Position numbers and translations under genes: made by a program. A DNA stretch of 64,000 nt from contig JBCBYO010000001.1 of assembly GCA_039815825.1 (NCBI GenBank), positions 139,715 through 203,714 on the forward strand, in the 5' to 3' direction. Source of the stretch: JBCBDX01 sp039815825. GTDB lineage: Bacteria; Pseudomonadota; Alphaproteobacteria; Rhizobiales; Rhizobiaceae. Under the pieces are notes generated by a model. It was not told where the DNA came from and ran no database searches. It worked only from the letters and a program-made list of their open reading frames with translations. Each line of letters opens with the position of its first letter. Within the stretch, counting starts at the first letter, position 1. This document shows positions 9,267 to 17,531 of the stretch, piece after piece.

Positions 9267-10248
9267 TAGATAGCTCCATTGCTCCACTGACCGGCGCTTC
9301 AAACCGACTTGGCCACAAGGTGCAAGCAGCTTTTAGCAAGCCAGCGATCGAGGCTTCGTCGGCATCCACATAAGAGGGTCGCACGCCTGCGCGCTGAAGT
9401 GCCGCCTGATAAAGCGGCCCTTGTTTGCCGCCGCCAAGCAAAATCATCTGCGGGCGTTTCTTCCATCGATGCAGGGCGGCTGCGACGTCATGACCGATAA
9501 CCGAACCGGAGAGCCACGCTGCGCTTTGGACAACATCTGCGTCTGACAAAAGGGTACGCGGCCGGGTTGCAAATATGGCGTTCAAAATACCGGTAGGATT
9601 GCGCAGACCATGATCGACGGCCGCAATGAAGGTGTCGTCGCCGGCATCAATATCCGGCAGTTTTGTCAGGTTACCAAACGCGTGGCGCAGGACTGTCCCG
9701 CTTATAATCGCAGCGATCAGTTCGCCGGTTATCGCCGTGTGAAAGTCTTTAACTTTTACATCGTCCGCGATGGCCCATTTTGCATGGCTCCCCGGCATGC
9801 AAACCAAGTGATCACCTGAGGTCGAGCCAAAACAACCCATCGCTTGAAGGCCGAGTAATTGTGTTTCTTCAGAACGCATGACGTCTGGCAAGTCCGGGTT
9901 TATCCGCGCAAGACCCGGTAGAATGCGAATGTCGCGGCCGTTAAGCCCGTCAATCCGTTTGGCGGCACCAATGAGTTTGTCAAACGATGCCGGCACATTT
10001 TGGTATGGCGCTTCGACCCAACCCTGTCGGCTACCAACCATGCCGCACATGACGATCGGCACATCCTCCGTCCCGGTGCTTAACTGGGCTAGTATGTCAT
10101 CGAGTTTGAGTGGAAACGCGGACCGATCCAGTGTGCGCATACCAGCATCGCTGTTCGCCTGCGACTTGACCTTGCCATCGGGCCCGACCGCCCAAACACG
10201 CAGATTGGACGTGCCCCAATCCACAAGAATGGCGGCGGCCTCATCCAT
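9259..10248 (-). CDS. dgoK: 2-dehydro-3-deoxygalactonokinase (DgoK)
   Basis: 329 residues. The N-terminal phosphate-binding motif LVDWGTSNLRVW and the later GSHAKWA segment are typical of the DgoK branch of sugar kinases. It phosphorylates 2-dehydro-3-deoxy-galactonate to the 6-phosphate, the substrate of the aldolase encoded next. The ATG shares one base with the SDR stop (TAATG at 10246-10250), indicating tight coupling, and its own stop lies within the first codons of dgoA. Intact and of usual length. Confidence 0.92.
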   Translation of the reverse strand: MDEAAAILVDWGTSNLRVWAVGPDGKVKSQANSDAGMRTLDRSAFPLKLDDILAQLSTGTEDVPIVMCGMVGSRQGWVEAPYQNVPASFDKLIGAAKRIDGLNGRDIRILPGLARINPDLPDVMRSEETQLLGLQAMGCFGSTSGDHLVCMPGSHAKWAIADDVKVKDFHTAITGELIAAIISGTVLRHAFGNLTKLPDIDAGDDTFIAAVDHGLRNPTGILNAIFATRPRTLLSDADVVQSAAWLSGSVIGHDVAAALHRWKKRPQMILLGGGKQGPLYQAALQRAGVRPSYVDADEASIAGLLKAACTLWPSRFEAPVSGAMELSIE

Positions 10249-11009
10249 TACAGAACTCCGTGATCGGCAATCAACGTATGCGCGGTCACACCGCTGGACG
10301 CTGATGAAGCCAAAAAAAGTGTCGGGCCGATAATCTGGCTGGGCTCCATCGGCGTTTTGATGGCTTGGCGCTTCATAAAGTCAGCGACCGCCTCTGGCGT
10401 TGCCCACAGCGCTTTTTGCCTCTCTGTCATCACCCAACCGGGCGCAATGCAGTTGGCACGCACCCCATGCTGACCATATTTCCCGGCAATGCCTTTTGTG
10501 AAACCGATAATGCCAGCTTTCGATGCAGTGTAGGTGGGCATGTCCCCAATATTGAGCATGAACGAAGTCGAAGTAAAATTGATGATGCTACCGCCACCTG
10601 CCGCGATCATGCCGTCAATCGTATTTTGAACGGTAAGAAATGGATGACGTAAGTTAATACTTGTGTTCTTTTCCCAGTACGCATCATCGACATCGGCAAG
10701 ATCATGCCTGTCGTCCCAAGCAGCATTGTTGACCAGTATCGTAATGGTGCCATGAGCGTCAGCGGCTCTTTCGCATGCATCAGCAACTGCGGCACCGTCG
10801 GTCAAATCAGTGTTGAAATAAAGTGGACGAACGCCCGTTTGCGCCTCCATTTGCTCAACCAATGCCAAGCTTTCTTCCTCGGCAACATCGATGAACGCTA
10901 CCTTCGCGCCCTGGCGGCAAAAGCCTTCGGTTAGAGCAGCACCAATGCCGCCTCCACCGCCGGTGATCAGGACCGATGCGCCTTTCAAATCTGGGTAGAT
11001 CGCATGCAT
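10248..11009 (-). CDS. SDR-family dehydrogenase, probable galactose 1-dehydrogenase
   Basis: 253 residues from the ATG at 11009, chosen because AGGAG precedes it by about 8 nt and it lies one base after the alpha-galactosidase stop. The Rossmann motif is TGGGGGIG (about 16-23), NNAA follows near residue 92, and the catalytic pair is in YTASKAG (Tyr and Lys) with an upstream Ser. It is a cytoplasmic NAD(P)-dependent oxidoreductase. Its place between GH36 and dgoK points to oxidation of D-galactose to galactonolactone, the first De Ley-Doudoroff step. The substrate is inferred from context; related SDRs oxidise arabinose, fucose or other sugars. Confidence 0.8.
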   Translation of the reverse strand: MHAIYPDLKGASVLITGGGGGIGAALTEGFCRQGAKVAFIDVAEEESLALVEQMEAQTGVRPLYFNTDLTDGAAVADACERAADAHGTITILVNNAAWDDRHDLADVDDAYWEKNTSINLRHPFLTVQNTIDGMIAAGGGSIINFTSTSFMLNIGDMPTYTASKAGIIGFTKGIAGKYGQHGVRANCIAPGWVMTERQKALWATPEAVADFMKRQAIKTPMEPSQIIGPTLFLASSASSGVTAHTLIADHGVL

Positions 11010-11010
11010 G

Positions 11011-13116
11011 TCAATTGCTCCTTCCGACGCGTTTGCCTTCATAAACCAGCATCGAGGCCGGGAACAGGTTAGGGTATCGAAGAGCACCAGCCATCAATGC
11101 TGCCCCCGACAGCGTGGCCGGTGCAAGCCCAAATGCGCTGTTGCGATTGAGCACGGCAGGGACGCTTTGGGTGTCTACGAGGTTAATTTCATATGGAGCG
11201 GCGGGATCCAGGCCGGTCATTCGAACCGGATCCGCTGCGATCTGCGCCGATGCGCCAGACTGTCCAATGAAGGTAACAAACCGGTCGCTTGCGTCATCGA
11301 CGAACATCTCTGCAAAGACCTCCGGATCATCGCAATCAAGCCGGGAATGTTTAGCACTATGAAGGAAATCGCGATTGTCCTTGTACCATTGGGTGACGGC
11401 TTTGAGCGTTTGGCTCTCTTCTTCGGTCAATTCGCGCGGGTCCATTTCAAACCCCATATGCCTTTGGGCGGCGACCCAGGCGCGGAAGTGCATCGACAAA
11501 ACACGCCCCGATGTATGACAATGGCGCGGACCCACGTGCGAGCCTTGTACCTCCACAGGCAGCCAACGCGATGCTTCGTGCTGCATGCGTAAACGTTCAA
11601 GCGCATCATTTGAATCAGACAACCAAACTCGGGTCGCGTGCCGCAACATGCCATAATCGACGCGGCCACCCCCGGACGCACAGCTTTCAATTTCGAGATC
11701 GGGAAACGCTTCATTCAGGCGTTGAAGCAGTTGGTAGAGCGCGCCTGTTTGTTCGGAAACGCCGCCACTTAACTTGCGATTGTGATCCCATTTTATGTAG
11801 CGAACCGGATACTGGTCGAGTATCGCTGACATCGCGTCGAAGAGATATTCAGACACTTGCGGATTGGCGAGGTCGAGGACAAATTGACCACGCCCGGACG
11901 GCTGACTGGATGGGCCTAGAACCCAATCGGGATGATTGTGATAAAGATCTGATTGGGTGTTGACCATTTCAGGCTCAAACCAGATCCCAAACTCCATACC
12001 CAACGCCGTCACGTGATCGGTAAGTGGCTTCAAACCATCTGGATATTTGTCACGATCAACTACCCAGTCGCCTAATGATGTGGTGTCATCATCGCGCCCT
12101 TTGAACCAACCATCATCGAGCACAAAGCGTTCAGCGCCATGATCTGCCGCGATGGATGCGATCTCTTTGAGTTCATCGACCGAGTGGCGAAAATAAACCG
12201 CTTCCCAGCAGTTATAATGAACGGGTCGGGCGACCTTTTTGGGCAAACGGCTCCTGACAACATTAACAAACATGTCTGACAAACCATTGAGCCCGTCCGA
12301 CGACCAGCCGACATAGGCTTTGCGCGTGATGGTCAGGGATCTTGTATCAAAGCCGGTCTGCACATGGCGGCGGCCATCCGGTATTTCTTCGGCGATTATA
12401 CGGTGCCCACCGGACCAGGGTATGGTGACGCCCATGCACTCACCGCTTGTTTCATCGCAAGCATTGGACGCGAAAATCATGCCTGGAAAGTGCGCGTGTC
12501 CGGTCCGGCCCTCTCGGCTTTCCCGCACATGCTGGCCGAGCGTGAATGCGCGTTCCTGGCGCTGGAATTCACCGGTCCATCGACCGCCGTGGTCGATGAT
12601 CCGAGGCAGGTAAGTTGGCACCGGAATAGCCGCGCACGAAAACCATTCGACACGGTAGCCTTCGACAGATTTATACGCCGATCCGATGGCCATAACCCCG
12701 GTGGGATCAAAACGCACTTCAAGCACCAGGGAGAAGCGCACATCATCGCCGTTTTCGTCAATGGTCCAGCGCAGGTGATTGCCAGCTTCCGAGACCAACT
12801 CCGTGCTTCGCCATACTGGTTCAACCGTGCGTCCGTCAGGGCCGCGAATGATTATGCCAGGGTGGCCCTGCCATCCATCGAGCGCAGTTGGCACCAATGT
12901 CAGCGGAACGACCGGATCCAATTGCCCGCCTGCAATGTTGGGCATGGTCAAGCGCGCAAGCTGCTCCAGATTTTCATCGGCAGGCAATTGTCGACCAAAA
13001 TGGATGAGAGCAGGCACCCCGCCGTCAAAGCAGGCAAAAGCCGCAGTGCGCCCAGCGGCATCCAGCCGCCAGCATTCCACCGCTATATCGGCGCCTTGTT
13101 TGGCAAGCTTGTGCAA
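11011..13116 (-). CDS. GH36 alpha-galactosidase
   Basis: 702 residues with the GH36 layout: N-terminal beta-supersandwich (about 1-320), catalytic barrel (about 320-610) and C-terminal beta domain. The nucleophile Asp is in YIKWDHNRK, the ESCASGGGRVDYG motif follows, and the acid/base Asp is in VWLSDSNDA. There is no signal peptide, so melibiose- or raffinose-type oligosaccharides must be imported first. The start I prefer is a TTG at 13116, 5 bp beyond the permease stop with GAAGG upstream; a longer open frame runs to 13236 but would overlap the permease gene by 115 bp with unrelated residues. The start is less certain than the gene. Confidence 0.92.
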   Translation of the reverse strand: MHKLAKQGADIAVECWRLDAAGRTAAFACFDGGVPALIHFGRQLPADENLEQLARLTMPNIAGGQLDPVVPLTLVPTALDGWQGHPGIIIRGPDGRTVEPVWRSTELVSEAGNHLRWTIDENGDDVRFSLVLEVRFDPTGVMAIGSAYKSVEGYRVEWFSCAAIPVPTYLPRIIDHGGRWTGEFQRQERAFTLGQHVRESREGRTGHAHFPGMIFASNACDETSGECMGVTIPWSGGHRIIAEEIPDGRRHVQTGFDTRSLTITRKAYVGWSSDGLNGLSDMFVNVVRSRLPKKVARPVHYNCWEAVYFRHSVDELKEIASIAADHGAERFVLDDGWFKGRDDDTTSLGDWVVDRDKYPDGLKPLTDHVTALGMEFGIWFEPEMVNTQSDLYHNHPDWVLGPSSQPSGRGQFVLDLANPQVSEYLFDAMSAILDQYPVRYIKWDHNRKLSGGVSEQTGALYQLLQRLNEAFPDLEIESCASGGGRVDYGMLRHATRVWLSDSNDALERLRMQHEASRWLPVEVQGSHVGPRHCHTSGRVLSMHFRAWVAAQRHMGFEMDPRELTEEESQTLKAVTQWYKDNRDFLHSAKHSRLDCDDPEVFAEMFVDDASDRFVTFIGQSGASAQIAADPVRMTGLDPAAPYEINLVDTQSVPAVLNRNSAFGLAPATLSGAALMAGALRYPNLFPASMLVYEGKRVGRSN

Positions 13117-13121
13117 CGAAT

Positions 13122-13973
13122 TTATCCCTTCGTTGCACCGAGCGTCAGGCCTGCGATGAAGTGCTTTTGCATAGCAAAGAACATGATCACCGGCGGGACC
13201 GCCGCCAACAGCGAAGCCGCAGACACAAGCTGCCATTGTTGGACAAATTCGCCGTTCAGTGTTCGCACACCCACAGTAATTGGCAGCTTGGAGTCATCTT
13301 GCAGCATCACTGTTGCCCAGAAAAAATCATTCCAAATGAAAGTGAATATCAGGACGGCCAGAGCGGCAATAGCCGGTTTCACCAACGGCATCACAAGATG
13401 CCAGAAAATCTTGAATTCATCGACACCTTCAATACGCGCCGCCTCGATCAATTCATAAGGCAATGCTTTGATAAAGTTGCGCATGAACAGCGTACAGAAG
13501 CCCGTCTGAAACGCCGCATGGAACATAACCAAGCCCGGCACGGTGTTGATCATTTCCAAACGCGTTGAGAGGTCGACAACCGGCAACATCAAAATCTGAA
13601 ACGGGACAAAGTTGCCGGCGACAAACACGAAGAAAAGCGGCAGCGCCCATTTGAACCTATAAATTGCGAGCGCATAGCCGGTTAGGCACGCAAGTCCGAC
13701 CGAAATGATTACGGTCGGGACCGTAATGATCAATGTATTGACCATATAGTCGAGCGCTTTAGGCCGTGAGAGCACTTCCCAATAGTTCGCAAAAAAGGCG
13801 AATTCAGTTGGGATGCCAAACACGTTTCCGGTGTTGATATCGGCCGCCGTGCGGATCGATGTCATGAAAATCGCAAGCAACGGCAAAAGCCAGATTATGA
13901 GCGCGACAGGCAGTGCTGCCTTGTACGTCCATTGCGCGCCAGCGGAGGCTTTTTCTATCGGACGGGGAAACAT
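13122..13973 (-). CDS. Sugar ABC transporter permease (CUT1, MalG-type)
   Basis: 283 residues with about six membrane segments. The inner-membrane coupling motif EAARIEGVDEFKIFWHLVMPL (the EAA loop) lies near residues 187-207. It pairs with the upstream permease to form the channel for the galactoside transporter; the ATPase is probably the MalK-like protein at 17532-18614. Its ATG overlaps the stop of the first permease by one base (TGATG at 13971-13975). The C-terminal GATKG ending is usual for MalG-type subunits. Confidence 0.92.
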   Translation of the reverse strand: MFPRPIEKASAGAQWTYKAALPVALIIWLLPLLAIFMTSIRTAADINTGNVFGIPTEFAFFANYWEVLSRPKALDYMVNTLIITVPTVIISVGLACLTGYALAIYRFKWALPLFFVFVAGNFVPFQILMLPVVDLSTRLEMINTVPGLVMFHAAFQTGFCTLFMRNFIKALPYELIEAARIEGVDEFKIFWHLVMPLVKPAIAALAVLIFTFIWNDFFWATVMLQDDSKLPITVGVRTLNGEFVQQWQLVSAASLLAAVPPVIMFFAMQKHFIAGLTLGATKG

Positions 13974-15178
13974 CAGTGAGCCTCCTTTTCATCGCGGTAC
14001 ATCTGCCAAAGGAAATAGGAGATGTAGACCAGCATGATGGCAAACAGGACCACGGCAATTGCCGAGCCATAACCGTAGCGTCCAACACCCTCGCCTACAG
14101 CTTGATCGTACATGTAATAGGCCAGCACATTCGTTGAGCCGAACGGCCCGCCCTGCGTCATGGTAGCGATCATATCAAACGAGCGGAGCGCGCCGATGAC
14201 GGTGACGACGATGGCGATAAAAGTTGCCGGTTTCAGCTGCGGCAAGATCACGTGCCACAGCATTTTCCAGCCCTTGGCACCATCGAGACGCCCGGCTTCA
14301 ATTTGGTCGGGCGCCACGTTGTTCAGACCCGTTAGATAAAGGATCATACAGTAGGCAATTTGCGGCCATAGACCGGCGATAATGATGCCGTAAGTAGCGA
14401 GGTTTTCATCGCCCAAAATGGACGGCGGGTTCACCGAACAAACCGTTGTGACATTGCCAACAATGTTGATCCGATCCTCGCAGAAGAACCAACCCCAGAC
14501 TTCGGCGACCAAACCGAATTCCGGATTGTATGCCCATGAGAAGATGAGGCCGACAACCACTTGGCTGATCACGAACGGGAAGAAAAACAGCGATTTGTAA
14601 ATCCGGATGCCGGTGACCGTTTGATTGAGAAACAACGCGATCGCCAGACCCAGCGGAACCGCCAGCATATAAAGGACCAGCCAAAGCACATTGTTCCACA
14701 GCGATGTGTAGAAGTTGGGATCTTCCAACAGTGCCGCATAGTTGCGGAGGCCAACCCACTCACCTGTCCAATTGCCGTTAACATCGCGCAATCCGTCCCA
14801 GCGGGTAAACGAATAGGAAAACGACTGGAAGATTGGGAAGATGACATAGATGGCAAAGAACAGCAGGCCAATGGAGACAAAGATCCATGGCGCAAGCTTG
14901 ATACGGTTGCGTTTATAATAACCAGTCGACGTAATCAGGTAGAAGGCGGATGCGAAGAAGCCGATAAGCAGAAACAGTCTGACGAGAAACGCAGGTACCC
15001 GCGCATCACGGCGCTGCGCATAGCCGAACCATTCTTGAACCACGCCAGGGTCAACAACTGCAACCAGCATGACTGCCGTGAACAACAAAACCGCGGCGGA
15101 AACGAGCACCGTCGGCATATTGGTCGCGTACCGGTCCGCGTGGCGCTTTGCGCCATAAGGCGCTTCAGCAACTGCCAT
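13973..15178 (-). CDS. Sugar ABC transporter permease (CUT1, MalF-type) with N-terminal extension
   Basis: 401 residues from the ATG at 15178, which follows GGAGGAGAGG at ideal spacing; an upstream frame to 15277 has no ribosome-binding site. The N-terminal 110 residues add two hydrophobic segments before the usual six-segment permease core. The EAA loop is in QIEAGRLDGAKGWKMLWHV. An extra loop of about 35 residues containing two cysteines (FFCEDRI, TVCSVNPP) lies between transmembrane segments, where MalF proteins carry periplasmic insertions; the cysteines could form a disulfide. It works with the following permease and the binding protein upstream. Confidence 0.9.
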   Translation of the reverse strand: MAVAEAPYGAKRHADRYATNMPTVLVSAAVLLFTAVMLVAVVDPGVVQEWFGYAQRRDARVPAFLVRLFLLIGFFASAFYLITSTGYYKRNRIKLAPWIFVSIGLLFFAIYVIFPIFQSFSYSFTRWDGLRDVNGNWTGEWVGLRNYAALLEDPNFYTSLWNNVLWLVLYMLAVPLGLAIALFLNQTVTGIRIYKSLFFFPFVISQVVVGLIFSWAYNPEFGLVAEVWGWFFCEDRINIVGNVTTVCSVNPPSILGDENLATYGIIIAGLWPQIAYCMILYLTGLNNVAPDQIEAGRLDGAKGWKMLWHVILPQLKPATFIAIVVTVIGALRSFDMIATMTQGGPFGSTNVLAYYMYDQAVGEGVGRYGYGSAIAVVLFAIMLVYISYFLWQMYRDEKEAH

Positions 15179-15242
15179 GACCTCTCCTCCCGATCTGGCC
15201 CGAACGTGATTGGGTCTGCGTCCCTGAAAGTCAGGCCCAAGC

Positions 15243-15258
15243 ACCTGCGGGCGCAGGT
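15243..15258 (-). terminator. Small perfect hairpin between binding-protein and permease genes
   Basis: ACCTGC-GGGC-GCAGGT is a perfect 6-bp stem with a 4-nt loop, in the 130-bp gap between the binding-protein stop and the permease start. It has no U-tract, so it is not a full intrinsic terminator. Hairpins here usually protect the upstream mRNA or partly attenuate the downstream genes so the binding protein is made in excess. Function is inferred from position. Confidence 0.45.
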
Positions 15259-15265
15259 TTGAAAC

Positions 15266-15289
15266 CGGACACCCCAAATGAGGTGCCCG
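15266..15289 (-). terminator. Intercistronic stem-loop after sugar-binding-protein gene
   Basis: On the transcribed strand an 8-bp stem (CGGGCACC with GGTGTCCG, one G-U pair) encloses an 8-nt loop, 19 bp after the binding-protein stop codon. It is followed by only a short U run, so it is more likely an mRNA-stabilising or partially terminating element than a strong terminator. Together with the hairpin at 15243 it gives a tandem arrangement typical of binding-protein-first ABC operons. Confidence 0.5.
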
Positions 15290-15308
15290 ATTTCTTGATC
15301 AGATGATC

Positions 15309-16547
15309 TTAGTAGACTTCGCCCTGAACACGGTCGAGTTCCGTCAGGACCTCATCTTTGGTGCTTGGATCAAGCATAAAGCGCTGGAAGCCTTCCATGC
15401 CGGCCTGCGCCATGGCAGCAGGTGCATCACGGTCGTAGAACTGAGCAAGACCGGCGGCAGTGGACACTGTCTGCATTCCCTCGACGATGAATTTGTCATC
15501 GGCGTTGATCTCAGCCGCTGAGTTTGGCGGCAACTGACCCAAAGTTTTGTTCCATGCTGACTGGATCTCAGGTTGTGAGATAAAGGAGAGGAACTTTTTG
15601 GCGTTGTCGACATTGCGAGCGTTCGCCGGAATGAAGAAAGCATCTGCAGGCGCCTCTTCAGCACGCGCTAGGCCTGCTGTAATTTCCGGGAACTGGAAGA
15701 AGTCAATTTGATCTTCTGTCAGGCCGGCGTCTTTCATGCCCGCAACCGCAAAGTTGCCCATGACGTACATGGCTGCGTCACCGTTTGCGAACGGCGCCAA
15801 TGCTTCCTGCCAGCTCATTGTCGCATGGTTGTCGACGAATGAGCAGCGCTCAAGCATCGTTTCCCAGTTAGCGAATGTGGTGCGGATACGGTCGTCGGTG
15901 TACTTAATTTCACCGGCGGTCAGCGCATTGTGAACATCATAGCCGTTGGTGCGCAGGTTCAGATAATCGAACACGCCGGCTGCAGTCCAAAGGAACTTAG
16001 TACCGATAGTGAAAGGCGTTACGCCGTTAGCCTTCATTGTGTCACAAGCGGCCAGCATCTCATCCCATGTTGTGGGCTCAGACAGGCTCAACGCGTCAAA
16101 GATATCTTTGCGATAGTAAACGCCCCACTGGTAATAGGAATAGGGCACGCCCCACTGTTTGCCGTCGCGCGACATGGTTGGCTTGATCGCCTCGAAGTTC
16201 GAAGACAGGTTTGCATCGGAAGCCCAGAGGTCCGAGATGTCCATGAACAGGCCAGCGTCGACGAATGGCGCCATGCGGTTGCCGGGATACCACGCAATCA
16301 CGTCAGGTGAGTCTGTCTGCAGCGCACCACGGATTGTGTTTTTGTGTGCTTCGCGGTCTGTAATGTTGACCGTGACATCAATGTCAGGGTTGGCAGCTTT
16401 GAACGCGTCAACTGCTGCTTCAAACGCCTCTTTTGGCGCCGGGTTCAAATCGTCGTAAGTGATCGTCAGTTCATTGGCGACAGCCGACGTTGCCACGAGG
16501 GCGGACGCAGCAAGACCAAGCAATGACGTCTTGATGATGGAATTCAT
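15309..16547 (-). CDS. Periplasmic sugar-binding protein of galactoside ABC transporter
   Basis: 412 residues from the ATG at 16547, which follows GGGAGGAAAA; the preprotein begins MNSIIKTSLLGLAAS and has a signal peptide ending near AVANE (about residue 24). The mature part is a COG1653-type extracellular solute-binding protein. As first gene of the minus-strand operon that encodes both alpha- and beta-galactosidases, it probably binds galactose-containing oligosaccharides in the periplasm. Transcription most likely begins at the promoter at 16669-16698, just upstream of a palindromic operator. Substrate is inferred from context. Confidence 0.9.
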   Translation of the reverse strand: MNSIIKTSLLGLAASALVATSAVANELTITYDDLNPAPKEAFEAAVDAFKAANPDIDVTVNITDREAHKNTIRGALQTDSPDVIAWYPGNRMAPFVDAGLFMDISDLWASDANLSSNFEAIKPTMSRDGKQWGVPYSYYQWGVYYRKDIFDALSLSEPTTWDEMLAACDTMKANGVTPFTIGTKFLWTAAGVFDYLNLRTNGYDVHNALTAGEIKYTDDRIRTTFANWETMLERCSFVDNHATMSWQEALAPFANGDAAMYVMGNFAVAGMKDAGLTEDQIDFFQFPEITAGLARAEEAPADAFFIPANARNVDNAKKFLSFISQPEIQSAWNKTLGQLPPNSAAEINADDKFIVEGMQTVSTAAGLAQFYDRDAPAAMAQAGMEGFQRFMLDPSTKDEVLTELDRVQGEVY

Positions 16548-16633
16548 CTGGTTTTCCTCCCAAAAAGACCGGAACCACTCCCACGGTCCGGCTGAATTGT
16601 TGCGCAATAACCAACGCAAATTGGTCAAGCGAG

Positions 16634-16650
16634 GTTCCACATAATGGAAC
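16634..16650. promoter_or_regulatory. Perfect palindrome, likely IclR-family operator
   Basis: GTTCCA-CATAA-TGGAAC is a perfect 6-bp inverted repeat with a 5-bp spacer, located in the divergent gap between the binding-protein gene and the IclR regulator. The half-site resembles operators known for IclR-type regulators (E. coli IclR binds TGGAAAT/ATTTCCA palindromes). Relative to the predicted minus-strand promoter it covers roughly +12 to +28, a position that would block transcription when bound. Confidence 0.65.
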
Positions 16651-16668
16651 TGCGTTTGACTATTTGAA

Positions 16669-16698
16669 ATTATTGGATTAGAGAGTCGCCGGAGTCAA
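16669..16698 (-). promoter_or_regulatory. Predicted sigma-70 promoter of the galactoside operon
   Basis: Read on the minus strand: -35 TTGACT (16698-16693), an 18-bp spacer and -10 AATAAT (16674-16669). Both boxes match the consensus at five of six positions. Initiation would be near 16662, leaving an untranslated leader of about 115 nt that includes the palindrome at 16634-16650. A weaker plus-strand -35 (TTGACT, 16656-16661) could serve the divergent regulator gene. Confidence 0.5.
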
Positions 16699-16734
16699 CC
16701 CGCAAAAGAAGGTTGGCTCGGGAGGAATTTATCG

Positions 16735-17511
16735 ATGGATGAGAGTGCTTCAACAGGCACGCTCGGCAAGGCTGTTGCCGTGCTCGACGCTATAGCGCGC
16801 GCCGGGCACCCGGTACGGTTTCGCGATTTGCGTGAGCAAATTGGCCAACCCCCAGGAACACTTCATCGCAACCTTTCCAACCTCATGAAAGAAGGGCTCG
16901 TTCGGGCCAATCCTGACAATTCATACGCACTTGGTTATCGGCTACTTACATTTGCGTCGGTCGCCTGGGCGTCGAACCGATTTCGCGAGATTGCAGAACC
17001 GCATCTTCGGGAACTACACCGGCAGACCGATGAAACAGTGCATTTGGGCGTGTTGGAAGGGCTAGAGGTGATTTACCTGGATAAGGTAGAATCACGACAG
17101 GCCGTTCGAATGCACAGCCAGATCGGCAAGGCTTCGCCGGCATATTGCACAGGGGTCGGGAAAGCGGCGCTCTCAATGCTTGCAGGCGATGATTTGCGAA
17201 TGCGGGTCAACAGCATTGATTTCCATGCCTTTACGCCAAAGACCATCATCACAGCGCACGAGTTGGAAGCGGAGATTGGCTTGATTGCCGGTAGAGGTTT
17301 TGCCTTCGATGATGAAGAACATGAGACCGGCATCCACTGTGCAGCGGCTCCCATCCATTCGCCCGACAAGTCTTTTGTCGGCGGTATCAGCGTTACTGCG
17401 CCCAGTTATCGCGTCACACGCGCGCAGCTGGAGCAATGGGTGCCGCTTGTTACCCGTGCCGCCAATGAGATCAATTCGGATATCGCCATAAAACTCGGAC
17501 CGCGTGTCTGA
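16735..17511 (+). CDS. IclR-family transcriptional regulator
   Basis: 258 residues. A winged helix-turn-helix occupies about residues 8-70 (RFRDLREQIGQPPGTLHRNLSNLMKEG) and the IclR effector-binding domain about 80-250, with the typical SYCTGVGKA-like stretch (SPAYCTGVGKAALSM) and GGISVTAPS. GGAGG lies 9 nt before the ATG. It is divergent from the galactoside operon and cotranscribed with the MalK-like ATPase 20 bp downstream, so it probably controls both, responding to a sugar or sugar acid of the galactose pathway. Repressor action is suggested by the palindrome downstream of the operon's promoter; an activator role is not excluded. Confidence 0.9.
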   Translation: MDESASTGTLGKAVAVLDAIARAGHPVRFRDLREQIGQPPGTLHRNLSNLMKEGLVRANPDNSYALGYRLLTFASVAWASNRFREIAEPHLRELHRQTDETVHLGVLEGLEVIYLDKVESRQAVRMHSQIGKASPAYCTGVGKAALSMLAGDDLRMRVNSIDFHAFTPKTIITAHELEAEIGLIAGRGFAFDDEEHETGIHCAAAPIHSPDKSFVGGISVTAPSYRVTRAQLEQWVPLVTRAANEINSDIAIKLGPRV

Positions 17512-17531
17512 GTCCAAGAGAGGAACCCAAA

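Noticed and set aside
12364..13458. 364-codon plus-strand frame across the alpha-galactosidase and permease genes
   Set aside because: Antisense to two well-supported genes and without family features; a shadow frame.
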